Below are positions 1 to 11,251 of a stretch of 64,000 bases of DNA, one piece after another; positions within the stretch are counted from its first letter, which is position 1; the number at the start of each line of letters is the position of its first letter. The DNA comes from Martinezella rhizogenes (lineage in GTDB: Bacteria; Pseudomonadota; Alphaproteobacteria; Rhizobiales; Rhizobiaceae): assembly GCF_007002745.1 (NCBI RefSeq), contig NZ_SGNY01000010.1, positions 124,001 to 188,000 on the forward strand. Reading direction: 5' to 3'. Below the pieces are notes generated by a model, which worked only from the letters and a program-made list of their open reading frames with translations, made no database searches and was not told the DNA's origin. The translations under genes were made by a program, and so were the position numbers.

Positions 1-1
1 C

Positions 2-1597
2 ACCGGCAATCTCTACGGCACCGCATTCATGGTCAATACGCCGCTGATGGACGACCAGCTTGCCGTTCGCATCTCCGGCGAAATCCAGAGAAGCGAAAAC
101 GACATCAACTATCCGACCTTTGTGGGTTACGATCGATATAACGATTTCACGCACGATCTCTACTACCAGATCCGCGGCAAGGTGCTGTTCGAACCGGCGG
201 AAATGCCGGAAACGCGCGCCCTCTTCAGTTACTCATTCTCCCATGACGACCCCTATGTCCGCGACATTGGCGGCCCGGCAGGCGCATCGCGCTTCCGTTT
301 TGATGAGAAACGCGGCGATTATCAAATCCCTGCCTACATAGAATATCGCCCGACCGAAGTGCATAATGTCGGACTGGAAATCACGCATGATTTTTCAGAC
401 GAGTTGAAGCTGACCTCCCTCTCAACCTTCAGCTATTCCGACACCGACCGCTTCTCGCCCAACTATGGGACCGCGGGCGAAATCAACACCTATCATGGAT
501 ACTACAAGGAATTTATCGCCTCGCAGGAGCTGCGCCTCAACTATGAAGGCGACAAATGGGACTGGGTCGGCGGCGTCTATTTCTCCTATGAAGACGAGAA
601 GAATTTCTACGACCGTACCATTCCGCTAAGCGCCACCGTCAACCGCAACCAGTTCCAGCGCAACACGCAGAAATCGTTCAATGCCGCCCTGTTCGGCGAG
701 GCGACATATGAATTCGTTCCGACCTGGAAAATCACCCTTGGCGGACGCCTGGACTATACGGATCAGGACATAACCCAGTATCTTCTGCGGACGCAGCCGC
801 TTGGCGGCACCCGCACGGTTCTGACGGACTATGCAGCATCCTTCCACGAGACCAACTTCGTGCCGAAAATCGGTCTGTCGAAGGAACTGACGGACACCCA
901 GACTGTCGGGGTTACCTATTCCCAGGGGTTCCGGACAGGCGGCGCCAGCTACGATTCCTTCCGGCGCACTTCCTACACCTACGAACCCGAAACGGCCTCC
1001 ACCTATGAACTCTTCTACAAGGGAACATTCCTGGACGACCGGCTGACCCTAAACTCCAACATCTTCTACACCAAATATTCGGACCAGCAGGTCCAGATGC
1101 AGCTTGATCCCACGGACGCAACGACCCGCCGCATCATCAATGCCGCATCGTCGGAAGCATGGGGCTTCGAGTTCGAGCCATCGTTCAAGGTAACCGACAA
1201 TCTCGAGACCTTCGCCTCGCTCGGTTATGTCCATACCGAGTTCAAGGACTTCAACGACCTTGCCTACGGCAATCTGTCCGGCCTGCCCTTCCCGGAAGCG
1301 CCTGAGTGGTCACTCGGCCTTGGCGCCCGCTACACCTTCGATAATGGCGTCTATGTCGGCGCGGACGCGAAATATACGTCGAGCTATCTGGCGCGGCTGG
1401 GCACCCTGCCGCACGACTATCTCGACAGCCGCTGGATCGTGAACCTGCAGGCCGGCTACAAGACCGAGCGGTGGGAACTCAACGCCTTCGCACAAAACCT
1501 TCTGGACGAGGAATATTTTGTCTACAACGACAATGATGTCGCCGCCACGCTCGGCGAGCGCCGCAGCGTCGGTCTGAACCTGAAGGTCAAATTCTGA
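2..1597 (+). CDS. TonB-dependent outer membrane receptor, C-terminal part (5' end outside window)
   Basis: The reading frame is open from the first bases of the window with no start, so only the last 531 residues are present. What is seen is the beta-barrel of a TonB-dependent receptor: alternating aromatic strands, long extracellular loops, and the typical end with a NLLDEEYF strand motif and a last strand finishing in Phe (LNLKVKF). The plug domain, TonB box and any signalling domain lie upstream. The receptor would import a ferric chelate across the outer membrane. The binding protein, permeases and ATPase that follow on the same strand would complete that import. The ligand cannot be read from the sequence. 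A strong stem-loop lies just after the stop codon. Confidence 0.9.
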   Translation, partial: TGNLYGTAFMVNTPLMDDQLAVRISGEIQRSENDINYPTFVGYDRYNDFTHDLYYQIRGKVLFEPAEMPETRALFSYSFSHDDPYVRDIGGPAGASRFRFDEKRGDYQIPAYIEYRPTEVHNVGLEITHDFSDELKLTSLSTFSYSDTDRFSPNYGTAGEINTYHGYYKEFIASQELRLNYEGDKWDWVGGVYFSYEDEKNFYDRTIPLSATVNRNQFQRNTQKSFNAALFGEATYEFVPTWKITLGGRLDYTDQDITQYLLRTQPLGGTRTVLTDYAASFHETNFVPKIGLSKELTDTQTVGVTYSQGFRTGGASYDSFRRTSYTYEPETASTYELFYKGTFLDDRLTLNSNIFYTKYSDQQVQMQLDPTDATTRRIINAASSEAWGFEFEPSFKVTDNLETFASLGYVHTEFKDFNDLAYGNLSGLPFPEAPEWSLGLGARYTFDNGVYVGADAKYTSSYLARLGTLPHDYLDSRWIVNLQAGYKTERWELNAFAQNLLDEEYFVYNDNDVAATLGERRSVGLNLKVKF

Positions 1598-1604
1598 TCC
1601 ATTT

Positions 1605-1630
1605 CCTGCGCGGCTTCCACGCCGCGCAGG
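1605..1630 (+). terminator. Stem-loop after the TonB receptor gene
   Basis: A perfect 10-bp inverted repeat (CCTGCGCGGC / GCCGCGCAGG) with a 6-base loop starts 7 bases after the receptor stop and is followed by a weak T-rich stretch (TTTCCATTT). It can act as a terminator, or as an attenuator that keeps receptor mRNA above that of the ABC genes starting at 1652. Confidence 0.6.
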
Positions 1631-1651
1631 TTTCCATTTCTGGAGTAAAGA

Positions 1652-2572
1652 ATGATCCTGCGATCGTTTGTCATCTTGCTGATCGGGCTTTTTGCCTCCG
1701 GTGCCTCGGCGCAATGTCCGGGCAAGTCGGTCACATCAGGGGTTTATGACGCCCCCCTCTGCGTGCCGGATGCACCGCGCAGGATCGTCGCGCTTGATCC
1801 GTTCTACAATCTGGGAATGGCGCTAGAGCTGGGCCTGCCGCTGGTCGGCGCGCCGCTTTTGACCGTTCAGGACCGCGATCTGAAGAAAAAGGCCGAGGCA
1901 GCCTCTGTCTCCGATATAGGCGACGCGCGTCAGCCGAGCCTGGAACGCATCGTCGCCCTGAAACCCGATCTCATCATCGGCGACGCAACGCTGCATGGCC
2001 AATCCTACCAGAACTTCGCCAAGATCGCGCCGACCGCCCTCATCGACGCAAAGGACTGGAAGGAACATTTCAGCACCCTGGCGATGATTACCGGAAAAAG
2101 CGCCGATGCGACCCGAATGCTGGCGGGCTACGAACAACGGGTCGCCGCCATCAGAACCAAGACAGGCTCCCGCACGATGTCGGTTCTGCGGGTAACGCCG
2201 AGCGGCTTTCATCTCTATCTCGACGGCCCGGCCGCCTATGCGCCCTATGCGGTTCTGCGTGATGCCGGCGTCAAGCGAAGCGCCTACGAAACGACGCAGG
2301 ATAATACCGTCTTCAAGCGGCCGGAATGGGAAGACCTCGCCCTTCTCGACGGCGACATCCTCCTTTACGTCGTTGCCGCCGGATATGACGCGAACCAGGA
2401 CGATGCGCTTGCCGCCCGCACGACCAGCAACCCGTTCTGGCAAATGTTGCCGGCGGTCGCCTCTGGAAACGCCCACCGGGTCACGCGCGAAACATGGATG
2501 GGCTTCAACGGCATCGGCTCCGCAAACAGGGTCCTCGATGACATCGAGCAATATCTGCCGGGCAAACCGTGA
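1652..2572 (+). CDS. Iron-siderophore ABC transporter, periplasmic substrate-binding protein
   Basis: 306 residues. An N-terminal Sec signal peptide (hydrophobic LLIGLFASGASA, cleavage after residue ~20) is followed by a class III (FecB/BtuF-like) binding-protein fold. Family features include RIVALDPFYNLGMALELG at the start of the first lobe, a block with PSLERIVALKPDLIIGD, and the C-terminal lobe helix. It would hand a ferric siderophore from the receptor to the permeases in the periplasm. RBS TGGAGTAAAG lies before the ATG. The stop overlaps the next start by 4 bases (ATGA-type), which shows translational coupling with the permeases. The exact ligand is unknown. Confidence 0.88.
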   Translation: MILRSFVILLIGLFASGASAQCPGKSVTSGVYDAPLCVPDAPRRIVALDPFYNLGMALELGLPLVGAPLLTVQDRDLKKKAEAASVSDIGDARQPSLERIVALKPDLIIGDATLHGQSYQNFAKIAPTALIDAKDWKEHFSTLAMITGKSADATRMLAGYEQRVAAIRTKTGSRTMSVLRVTPSGFHLYLDGPAAYAPYAVLRDAGVKRSAYETTQDNTVFKRPEWEDLALLDGDILLYVVAAGYDANQDDALAARTTSNPFWQMLPAVASGNAHRVTRETWMGFNGIGSANRVLDDIEQYLPGKP

Positions 2573-3621
2573 TACCGTTTCGCAGACCGTCAGGAGCAGA
2601 CACACCGATCCATTCCCGCCGTGCAGAGTTTTCCTGTGCGGCACTGCTCGTTCTTGCAATCGCATGCCTGCTGGTTTCTGCGGTCGTAGCCATAACGGCC
2701 GGGCCAAACCCCATGTCGCCGTCGACGGTGCTGTCTGCAATCTTCCGCTTTGACGGCTCGCGCGATCATCTCGTCGTAACATTGCTGCGCCTGCCCCGCG
2801 TTGCAGCGGCGATGATCGCCGGAGCCGGCCTTGCGGTATCAGGCGCAATCATGCAGGCGGTAACAAGAAACCCTCTGGCGTCGCCGGGTCTTCTTGGCAT
2901 CAATGCCGGTGCAGCTTTCGCGGTCGTCGCCAGCCTGACGATCCTTGGCGCTTCGGGTGGGAATGGGCAGGTCTGGTATGCTTTTGCCGGTGCGGCACTC
3001 GCAGCACTGTGCGTTTTCTTCATCGGTTCCGTCGGCCGCGTCGGCGCGACCCCGCTGGCGATGGTGCTGGCCGGGGCGGTGGTCGCAACATTCCTCACCT
3101 CGCTTACCACGGCAATTCTGATCTTCGACCAGACGACACTCGATGCGGTGCGCCTGTGGACCGTCGGTTCCTTGAGCGGCCGGACGATGGATCAGGTCTT
3201 CACCGTCATGCCTTATTCGCTTGTCGGCCTGTTCGGATCACTTGTCCTTGCCCGACATCTGACGACCTTGAGCCTTGGAACCGATGTCGCCACCGCGCTT
3301 GGCCAGAACCCGGCCCTATGGCGCAGCCTGTCGGTCGTCGTCGTCATTCTCCTGTCCGGCAGCGCCGTCGCACTTGCCGGACCGGTCGGCTTCGTCGGTC
3401 TCGTTGTGCCGCACATCGTGCGCCTGGCAATCAGCGTCGATTACCGCTGGGTCGTTCCCTTCAGCGCCGTCATCGGAGCGACCATGGTGGTCGTCGCCGA
3501 TCTCGCCGGACGGATCATCCTCGCCAACCAGAGTTTTCCTGTTGGCGTCACGATGGCGCTGATTGGAGCGCCGTTTTTCCTCTGGCTGGCGCGTTATCGC
3601 ACGGGGGCGGATAAGCCGTGA
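2569..3621 (+). CDS. FecCD-type iron-siderophore ABC permease (first subunit)
   Basis: 350 residues and a multi-spanning inner membrane protein of the FecCD/BtuC family. Seen: a hydrophobic first segment (ALLVLAIACLLVSAVVAI), the family signature RLPRVAAAMIAGAGLAVSGAIMQ, NPLASPGLLGINAGA, and the later GPVGFVGLVVPHIVR motif where the ATPase contacts the permease. It starts inside the end of the binding-protein gene and overlaps the second permease by 4 bases, so the set is one operon. It forms a heterodimeric channel with the product of the next gene. Confidence 0.92.
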   Translation: MIPFRRPSGADTPIHSRRAEFSCAALLVLAIACLLVSAVVAITAGPNPMSPSTVLSAIFRFDGSRDHLVVTLLRLPRVAAAMIAGAGLAVSGAIMQAVTRNPLASPGLLGINAGAAFAVVASLTILGASGGNGQVWYAFAGAALAALCVFFIGSVGRVGATPLAMVLAGAVVATFLTSLTTAILIFDQTTLDAVRLWTVGSLSGRTMDQVFTVMPYSLVGLFGSLVLARHLTTLSLGTDVATALGQNPALWRSLSVVVVILLSGSAVALAGPVGFVGLVVPHIVRLAISVDYRWVVPFSAVIGATMVVVADLAGRIILANQSFPVGVTMALIGAPFFLWLARYRTGADKP

Positions 3622-4592
3622 CACGCGCGATAACTGTTCTGATCATTCTCAACCTGCTGGCCGTGGTTGCTGCAATGATGTGGGGTGACCAATCGATTGC
3701 CTGGCGTGACGTTGCCAATGCGGTCATCGGCGGGGCCTCACCCGACCTGCAGATGATCGTCATCGAATTCCGGTTATCGAGGGCGATCCTGGCCCTGCTT
3801 GCGGGGGCAGGCCTTGCCGTTGCGGGGACGATTTCGCAAACCGTCATGCGCAATCCCCTGGCGGAACCCGGCGTTCTCGGCATCAATGCCGGCGCAGCGC
3901 TTTTCGCAAGCGTCGTGATCATCGTTTTTGCCGATGTTTCACCAGCCGTTCTGCCGTGGGCAGGCTTTGCGGGGGCCGTCACCATGGCGGCGGCGGTTTA
4001 CGCCCTGTCCTGGAAACGCGGAACCTCCTCTCTGCGGATCATCCTTGTCGGCATCGGCTTAAGCGCGCTTGCCGGCGCGGGAACCAGCTTTCTGACCGCA
4101 TTCGGCAATGTCGTTGATGTTCAGCGCGCGATGATCTGGCTTTCGGGCAGCGTTTACGGCGCCGACTGGAGCAAGGTCCAAAGTCTCCTGATCTGGCTCG
4201 CCGCTCCGCTCGCCCTGAGCTGGTTCTCCTGCCGGCAACTGGATCTCATCCGTTTCGGCGACGATGTGGCGACAGGCTTGGGACAGAGGGTCAATCTCAT
4301 GCGGGCATTCCTGATATTGCTCTGCACGTTGATATCGGGAGCGACCGTCGCCATGGTCGGGCTGGTAGGTTTTGTCGGACTGATCGCCCCGCATATTGCA
4401 AGGCGGATCGCCGGCCATTCCCATCGAACCCTCATTCCCGTTGCCGGGCTGACAGGCGGTCTTCTGCTGTTAATTGCCGATATTGTCGGCCGCACCATCA
4501 TCGCACCGGCGCAGCTGCCGGCCGGTATCGTCACGGCCCTGCTGGGTGCTCCATTTTTTGCCTATCTTCTGAAGGGTCGCAGGCATGTCTGA
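3618..4592 (+). CDS. FecCD-type iron-siderophore ABC permease (second subunit)
   Basis: 324 residues, GTG start overlapping the previous stop. It carries the same signatures as its partner: RLSRAILALLAGAGLAVAGTISQ, NPLAEPGVLGINAGA, and VGLVGFVGLIAPHIARRI (the cytoplasmic coupling loop). About nine to ten hydrophobic spans are visible. It is the second half of the inner membrane translocation pore and is not a duplicate copy: only the motifs match. The downstream ATPase start lies inside this gene (8-base overlap). Confidence 0.92.
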   Translation: MTRAITVLIILNLLAVVAAMMWGDQSIAWRDVANAVIGGASPDLQMIVIEFRLSRAILALLAGAGLAVAGTISQTVMRNPLAEPGVLGINAGAALFASVVIIVFADVSPAVLPWAGFAGAVTMAAAVYALSWKRGTSSLRIILVGIGLSALAGAGTSFLTAFGNVVDVQRAMIWLSGSVYGADWSKVQSLLIWLAAPLALSWFSCRQLDLIRFGDDVATGLGQRVNLMRAFLILLCTLISGATVAMVGLVGFVGLIAPHIARRIAGHSHRTLIPVAGLTGGLLLLIADIVGRTIIAPAQLPAGIVTALLGAPFFAYLLKGRRHV

Positions 4593-5379
4593 ACACCATC
4601 GCCTCGCGACACGAGCGCTTTCCCTTGGATATAACGGCTCCGTCATCGTCGACGACCTGAACCTGGAAATCCCATCCGGGCGCTTCACCGTTCTCGTCGG
4701 CCAAAACGGCTGCGGCAAATCCACGATATTGCGCGCGCTTGCCGGGCTTCTCGCCCCGATGAAGGGAGAGATATTTCTCGATGGCAGGCCGACACGCAAA
4801 ATGCCATCGCGAGAACGGGCAAAACAGATCGGCGTCCTCACGCAGGGGCCGCAGGCCCCGGAAGGGCTGACGGTCGCCGAGCTGGTCCGTCAGGGGCGTT
4901 ATCCGCATCGCAGGCTTTTCGAGCGATGGTCCGGCCGTGATGAGGATGCCTGCGCCCATGCCCTTGATCTGACCAACATGACGTCGCTCTCCGGCCGACA
5001 GGTGGAATCCCTGTCAGGCGGCCAGCGACAACGCGCATGGATCGCCATGGCGCTCGCCCAGGAAACGGACATTCTTCTTCTCGATGAACCGACGACGTTC
5101 CTCGATCTCGCCCACCAGATCGAGATACTGGATCTGATCCGGCAGCTTGTTCGTGATCGGGGTCGCACCATCGTCGCCGTGCTCCATGATCTCAATCAGG
5201 CTGCCCGTTACGCCGATGAGATTGTTCTCATCAGGGATGGCAGGATATTTGACGCCGGAACGCCAAGCGCCGTCATTACCGACAGGAATGTTCTCGATGT
5301 CTTCGGCGTCAACGCCGTCATCATGCCGGATCCGCTTTCGGGAACGCCGATGTGTGTCCCCGTCCCGTCCCGCAGCTGA
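4585..5379 (+). CDS. Iron-siderophore ABC transporter ATP-binding protein
   Basis: 264 residues, FepC/FecE-type ATPase. Walker A GQNGCGKST is at residues 39-47, the ABC signature [10 protein letters not shown] follows, and Walker B is ILLLDEPTTFLDL, then the switch His in VLHDLNQAARY. It powers the two permeases encoded just upstream. The gene closes the transport operon. A 365-base non-coding gap then precedes the sigma factor gene. Confidence 0.94.
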   Translation: MSEHHRLATRALSLGYNGSVIVDDLNLEIPSGRFTVLVGQNGCGKSTILRALAGLLAPMKGEIFLDGRPTRKMPSRERAKQIGVLTQGPQAPEGLTVAELVRQGRYPHRRLFERWSGRDEDACAHALDLTNMTSLSGRQVESLSGGQRQRAWIAMALAQETDILLLDEPTTFLDLAHQIEILDLIRQLVRDRGRTIVAVLHDLNQAARYADEIVLIRDGRIFDAGTPSAVITDRNVLDVFGVNAVIMPDPLSGTPMCVPVPSRS

Positions 5380-5744
5380 GGCGAGCTGCGACCTGTGGCG
5401 GCCTCGCAACATTGGTTAGCTTTTTCGTAAATTACAATACTGCCTCGCGCATCCCCACTCCTTCCTCCGCAAGGCCAAAAGATGTAATGAATCCAGACAT
5501 AAACATGATAAAAAATATCCTCTTTTGTGCGGTGAAGGATTTTTTCTCGACACAAACCGTAAATCATTGCACTTGCATCGCTTTTTTCCCGCCAGTAGAA
5601 ATTCCTCCACGGCGATGATGGGTCAAAACTCTGCTGCCGGATGATGACTTGGGTCGGACGAAGGCCTTGGAGAGCTGCGGTTTGCGCTCCTTGTTCGCCC
5701 CTTCAGTTGTCGCAGATTGCAGCTTGCGGAGGATCAGGAAAGCG
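5380..5744 (+). other. Non-coding gap before the sigma factor gene
   Basis: 365 bases without a convincing gene. The middle (about 5400-5620) is AT-rich relative to the flanks and holds short A/T runs suited to a promoter for the sigma/anti-sigma pair. I see no strong hairpin with a T-tract after the ATPase stop and no clear Fur, Irr or RirA box. A 43-codon ORF from 5487 has no recognisable features and no good RBS, so it is not called. Confidence 0.5.
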
Positions 5745-6287
5745 ATGCGGACGTCGACGGCCAGCCTCAATGAAAGTGACGGAATCGACCTGCTGAACAG
5801 GGCGATCGTCGAGCATTACGGCGATATCATCAAGGCAGTGGGCGGACGCAGCCGGTCAGACGGGGCCGCGCGGGAAATCGTCCACGATCTCTACGTAAAA
5901 CTGGCATTGCAGCCGGACGCGCTCTCCGGCAAACGGTCGATAAAAGCATTTCTGTGCCGCGCCGCATCCAATATGCGGATTGACAGGATCAGACGCGAGC
6001 AGTTCGAGTCCCGGCTTTTCTCCGGCTCCGATGAAGATGCAAGGGCAGTCGTCGCGATGGACAGCGCTCCCGATCAGGGACTGGCGGTCGAGGCGCGGCT
6101 GGCGATCCTGAAACAGGCCATTGCCGACCTGCCCGAAAAACGGCGGACGGCATTCGTGCTGCACAGGCTGCATCATTTTTCACCGGACCAGATCGCCGCA
6201 AAGCTGAAAATTTCACGCAATATGGTCGACCGGCACCTCAGGCGCGCGCTCAGCCATTGCCTCGACCGCCTTTTCGAAATGGAGTAA
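5745..6287 (+). CDS. ECF-type RNA polymerase sigma factor (FecI-like)
   Basis: 180 residues. Region 2 is visible at about residues 15-85 (YGDIIKAVGG, AREIVHDLYVKL, AFLCRAASNMRIDRIRRE). Region 4 is at about 120-175 (LPEKRRTAFVLHRLHHFSPDQIAAKLKISRNMVDRHLRRAL). I chose the ATG at 5745 because GGAGG lies 10-15 bases upstream and region 2 follows at the normal distance. The longer in-frame start at 5649 adds 32 residues of low-complexity coding. It is probably controlled by the adjacent FecR and would switch on the receptor and iron transport genes. It ends 47 bases before fecR. Confidence 0.87.
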   Translation: MRTSTASLNESDGIDLLNRAIVEHYGDIIKAVGGRSRSDGAAREIVHDLYVKLALQPDALSGKRSIKAFLCRAASNMRIDRIRREQFESRLFSGSDEDARAVVAMDSAPDQGLAVEARLAILKQAIADLPEKRRTAFVLHRLHHFSPDQIAAKLKISRNMVDRHLRRALSHCLDRLFEME

Positions 6288-6334
6288 ACATCCCAATCCA
6301 CGCAGTTCATTCGTCTACACATTGGAGAGCATAA

Positions 6335-7306
6335 TTGGAGCGTTCCGTGCAACGTAGACGTCTGACGCGCGACCAGCGCAAGCGAAACAGAGATGCGGCC
6401 GACTGGGTCTTTCGCAACCGCGACCCCGAACAGCCCGAAACGGAGCGATCTGAGTTCCGTCGCTGGATGGAGCAGGATCCGGAGAACTGTCGGGCCTACA
6501 CGGCTGCGAAGCGCATTCTCGGCGAAGCGAGAACTGCGATCCGCTCCGATGCCGGGCTTCGTGACATGCCGGTTGAGACCTCACCACGCGGACGCAACGC
6601 GATCATCTCTTCAATCGTGGCAATCATTTCGGCTGGCGCACTCTTCATTGCGCTGGATGGCCCCATGCGTCTGAGCGCGGATGTCATGTCCGGTGCCGGC
6701 GAAATGCCGGAAGTCACGCTGGAAGATGGTTCGCGGGTCCAGTTGAACGCATCTTCGGCAATCGCACTCGATTTCACCAGCGGCCGAAGGACGGTTCGGC
6801 TCCTGCGCGGGCAGGCCTTCTTCCAGGTGGCTCCGGATGAAAAACGTCCCTTCTCCGTCAGCACCGAGGACACGCTGGTAACAGCCCTCGGCACGGCTTT
6901 CGATGTTCGCCAAAGCGCGACGGACACGCGTGTTGCCGTAACGGAACATTCCGTAAGGGTAGAGTTCAAGACTGAGGGCAGTACCCCGGTGAAAATCGCG
7001 GAAGGTGAAGAAATGCTTCACCTGAACGAGACAGGCGAAAGCACGATCCGGAAAACCGATGCCGCGACTGCCCTCGCCTGGCGTCGCGGCCAGCTCACCG
7101 TGGACAACGTGCCGCTTTCCTATGTTATCGAGGAAATACAGCGGCATTTCCGCGGGCGTATCGTCATAGGAGATGAAGCGACCGCTCGACGGGTCGTCAG
7201 CGGCACGCTCTTCGTTACCGATACGGAGGGGGCGCTGAACTTCCTGCGCACCGCCCTCAAGGTTCAGATATACAAGATTGGCCCCATCATCGTCGTAACG
7301 TCCTGA
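6335..7306 (+). CDS. FecR-family anti-sigma factor / signal transducer
   Basis: 323 residues with a TTG start (GGAGAG 6-8 bases upstream; no ATG or GTG is better placed). The N-terminal cytoplasmic domain has the DUF4880 pattern (AADWVFRNRDP, FRRWMEQDPENCRAY). One membrane segment is at about 89-108 (IISSIVAIISAGALFIAL). The periplasmic FecR domain follows (VTLEDGSRVQLNASSAIAL, RTVRLLRGQAFFQVAPDEKRPF) and a C-terminal STN-like part ends the protein. It should sense receptor occupancy in the periplasm and control the sigma factor encoded just upstream. A strong terminator follows. Confidence 0.9.
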   Translation: MERSVQRRRLTRDQRKRNRDAADWVFRNRDPEQPETERSEFRRWMEQDPENCRAYTAAKRILGEARTAIRSDAGLRDMPVETSPRGRNAIISSIVAIISAGALFIALDGPMRLSADVMSGAGEMPEVTLEDGSRVQLNASSAIALDFTSGRRTVRLLRGQAFFQVAPDEKRPFSVSTEDTLVTALGTAFDVRQSATDTRVAVTEHSVRVEFKTEGSTPVKIAEGEEMLHLNETGESTIRKTDAATALAWRRGQLTVDNVPLSYVIEEIQRHFRGRIVIGDEATARRVVSGTLFVTDTEGALNFLRTALKVQIYKIGPIIVVTS

Positions 7307-7317
7307 GCCGATTGGCC

Positions 7318-7348
7318 GGGCTGCGGACTGTCCGCAGCCCCGATTTTT
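7318..7348 (+). terminator. Rho-independent terminator after fecR
   Basis: A perfect 10-bp stem (GGGCTGCGGA / TCCGCAGCCC) with loop CTG is followed by CGATTTTT. It lies 12 bases after the fecR stop and separates it from the convergent dgdA gene. Confidence 0.88.
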
Positions 7349-7441
7349 CCGTGGGGATCGCGGATGCCGTTCACGCCTGAAAGGAGTGGATCACGCCCCG
7401 CCCACTGGCCTGAAATCTGGCGGTCAGGCGCGCATCACTGC

Positions 7442-9726
<2,285 letters not shown>

Positions 9727-9730
<4 letters not shown>

Positions 9731-11055
9731 CGTGATTTTCCCTGGGCCGAAGCGCCGAGGCTGAGGAGATGATAAAAGACGATGGCGCCGATTGTCGCCG
9801 TGCCGATGCCATCCAGCGTGAAACCGCCGACATTGAGCTTGAAGTTGCCGGCACCCAGCACCAGCGCGATACCCACGGTGATGAGATTGCGCGGCTCGGA
9901 AAAATCGACCTTGTTCTCGACCCAGATGCGCCCGGCGGTCGCCGCGATCAGGCCGAACACCACGACGGACAGGCCGCCGATGACGGGTCCCGGTATCGTC
10001 TGGATCAGCGCGCCGAATTTTGGCGAGAAGCCGAGAATGATGGCAACCAGCGCCGCAACGATGAAAACCAGCGTCGAGAAAATGCGGGTAATCGCCATGA
10101 CGCCCATGTTTTCGGCATAGGTCGTCATCCCGGTTCCGCCAAAGGCACCGGAAAAGATGGTGGCGATGCCATCACCGATGAAGGCGCGGCCGAGATAAGG
10201 ATCGAGGTTGCGGCCGGTCATCGCGCCGATCGCCTTGATATGCCCGAGATTTTCCGCCACCAGAATGACGACGACAGGCGCGATCAGTGCGATTGCCGAG
10301 GCGGAAAATACCGGCGTGGTAAATGTCGGCAGTCCAAACCAGGATGCGGCCGCAACGCCTGAAAAATCCACGGGCTTGCCGAGACCGAAGCCGTTGGCCA
10401 GCACCAGATAGGCGATATAGGCAATGGCGCCACCGAGAAGGATGGGCAGGCGTCGCGCCATGCCGGGCGCATAGACCGCGATTGCACCGACGGATGTGAC
10501 GGTCAAAATCGCAATCCAGCGCGACAGCTGGTCGCCATCGGGATTACCGGGGCCGCTGCCGGACGCGCTGGCAATGGCAATCGGCGCAAGCACCAGACCG
10601 ATCGCCGCAACGATTGCACCGGTCAGGACCGGCGGCATCAGCCGTTCAATCCAGTTGTGGCCGGCAATCATGACGATGACGCCGATCAGGGCATAAAGCA
10701 CGCCCGCGGCAATGATGCCGCCAAGCGCAAGCGCGATATTCGGGCTCGCCGCACCGGCGGCGGCACCGGTTGCCACCAGCACGGGACCGATGAAAGCGAA
10801 AGACGAACCGAGATAGCTCGGCACGCGGCCACCGACGGCGATGAAGAAGATCAGCGTCGAGATGCCCGAAAACAGGATGGAGACGTTCGGATCGAACCCC
10901 ATGATCAGTGGCGCAAGCACCGTGGAGCCGAACATGGCGACAACATGCTGCAAACCGAGAACTGCGGTCTGCCCGGCGGGCAACCGCTCATCCGGCATGA
11001 TGCGCCCTTCGGTTTTCAGTCGCCAGCGCGGAAAATAGCCACCTGTATCGCTCAT
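9727..11055 (-). CDS. RutG-like pyrimidine (uracil/xanthine family) permease
   Basis: 442 residues, NAT/NCS2 family with about 12-14 hydrophobic spans. It resembles E. coli RutG closely: YFPRWRLKTEG near the start, PDERLPAGQTAVLGLQHVVAMFGSTVL, GGRVPSYLGSSFAFIGPV, MPPVLTGAIVAAIGLVLAPIA, APVVVILVAENLGHIKAIGAMTGRNLDPYLGRAFIGDG (NAT signature region), and GGTGMTTYAENMGVMAITRIFST. It should carry uracil or a related base into the cell. The start at 11055 has GGGGGA upstream and starts at the family N-terminus. No other rut genes are nearby, so the substrate is inferred from family. Confidence 0.87.
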
Positions 11056-11251
11056 CGTCGTCTGTCCCCCAGAAAGCGGCCGACGCGATTTGGCGAACGT
11101 CCCCGTTGCAGATCGCAGCCGCATAAAAGATTTGTCTTTATGTGATATGCGACCGTCGTTCCGGGCCGAATCGGTGGCGGCGCATCCTGTCTTCGGTAGC
11201 GCGATTGCCGGCTGCTGTCATCGGGCATCAAGGGGTTACCCACCCCTCAGT

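Noticed and set aside
5487..5618. A 43-codon plus-strand ORF in the gap before the first sigma factor gene
   Set aside because: No good RBS and no recognisable features; region looks like promoter DNA.
11056..11251. A possible purine or pyrimidine riboswitch before the RutG-like permease gene
   Set aside because: I see no conserved aptamer core or terminator/antiterminator pair, only a weak GGGGT/ACCCC pairing.
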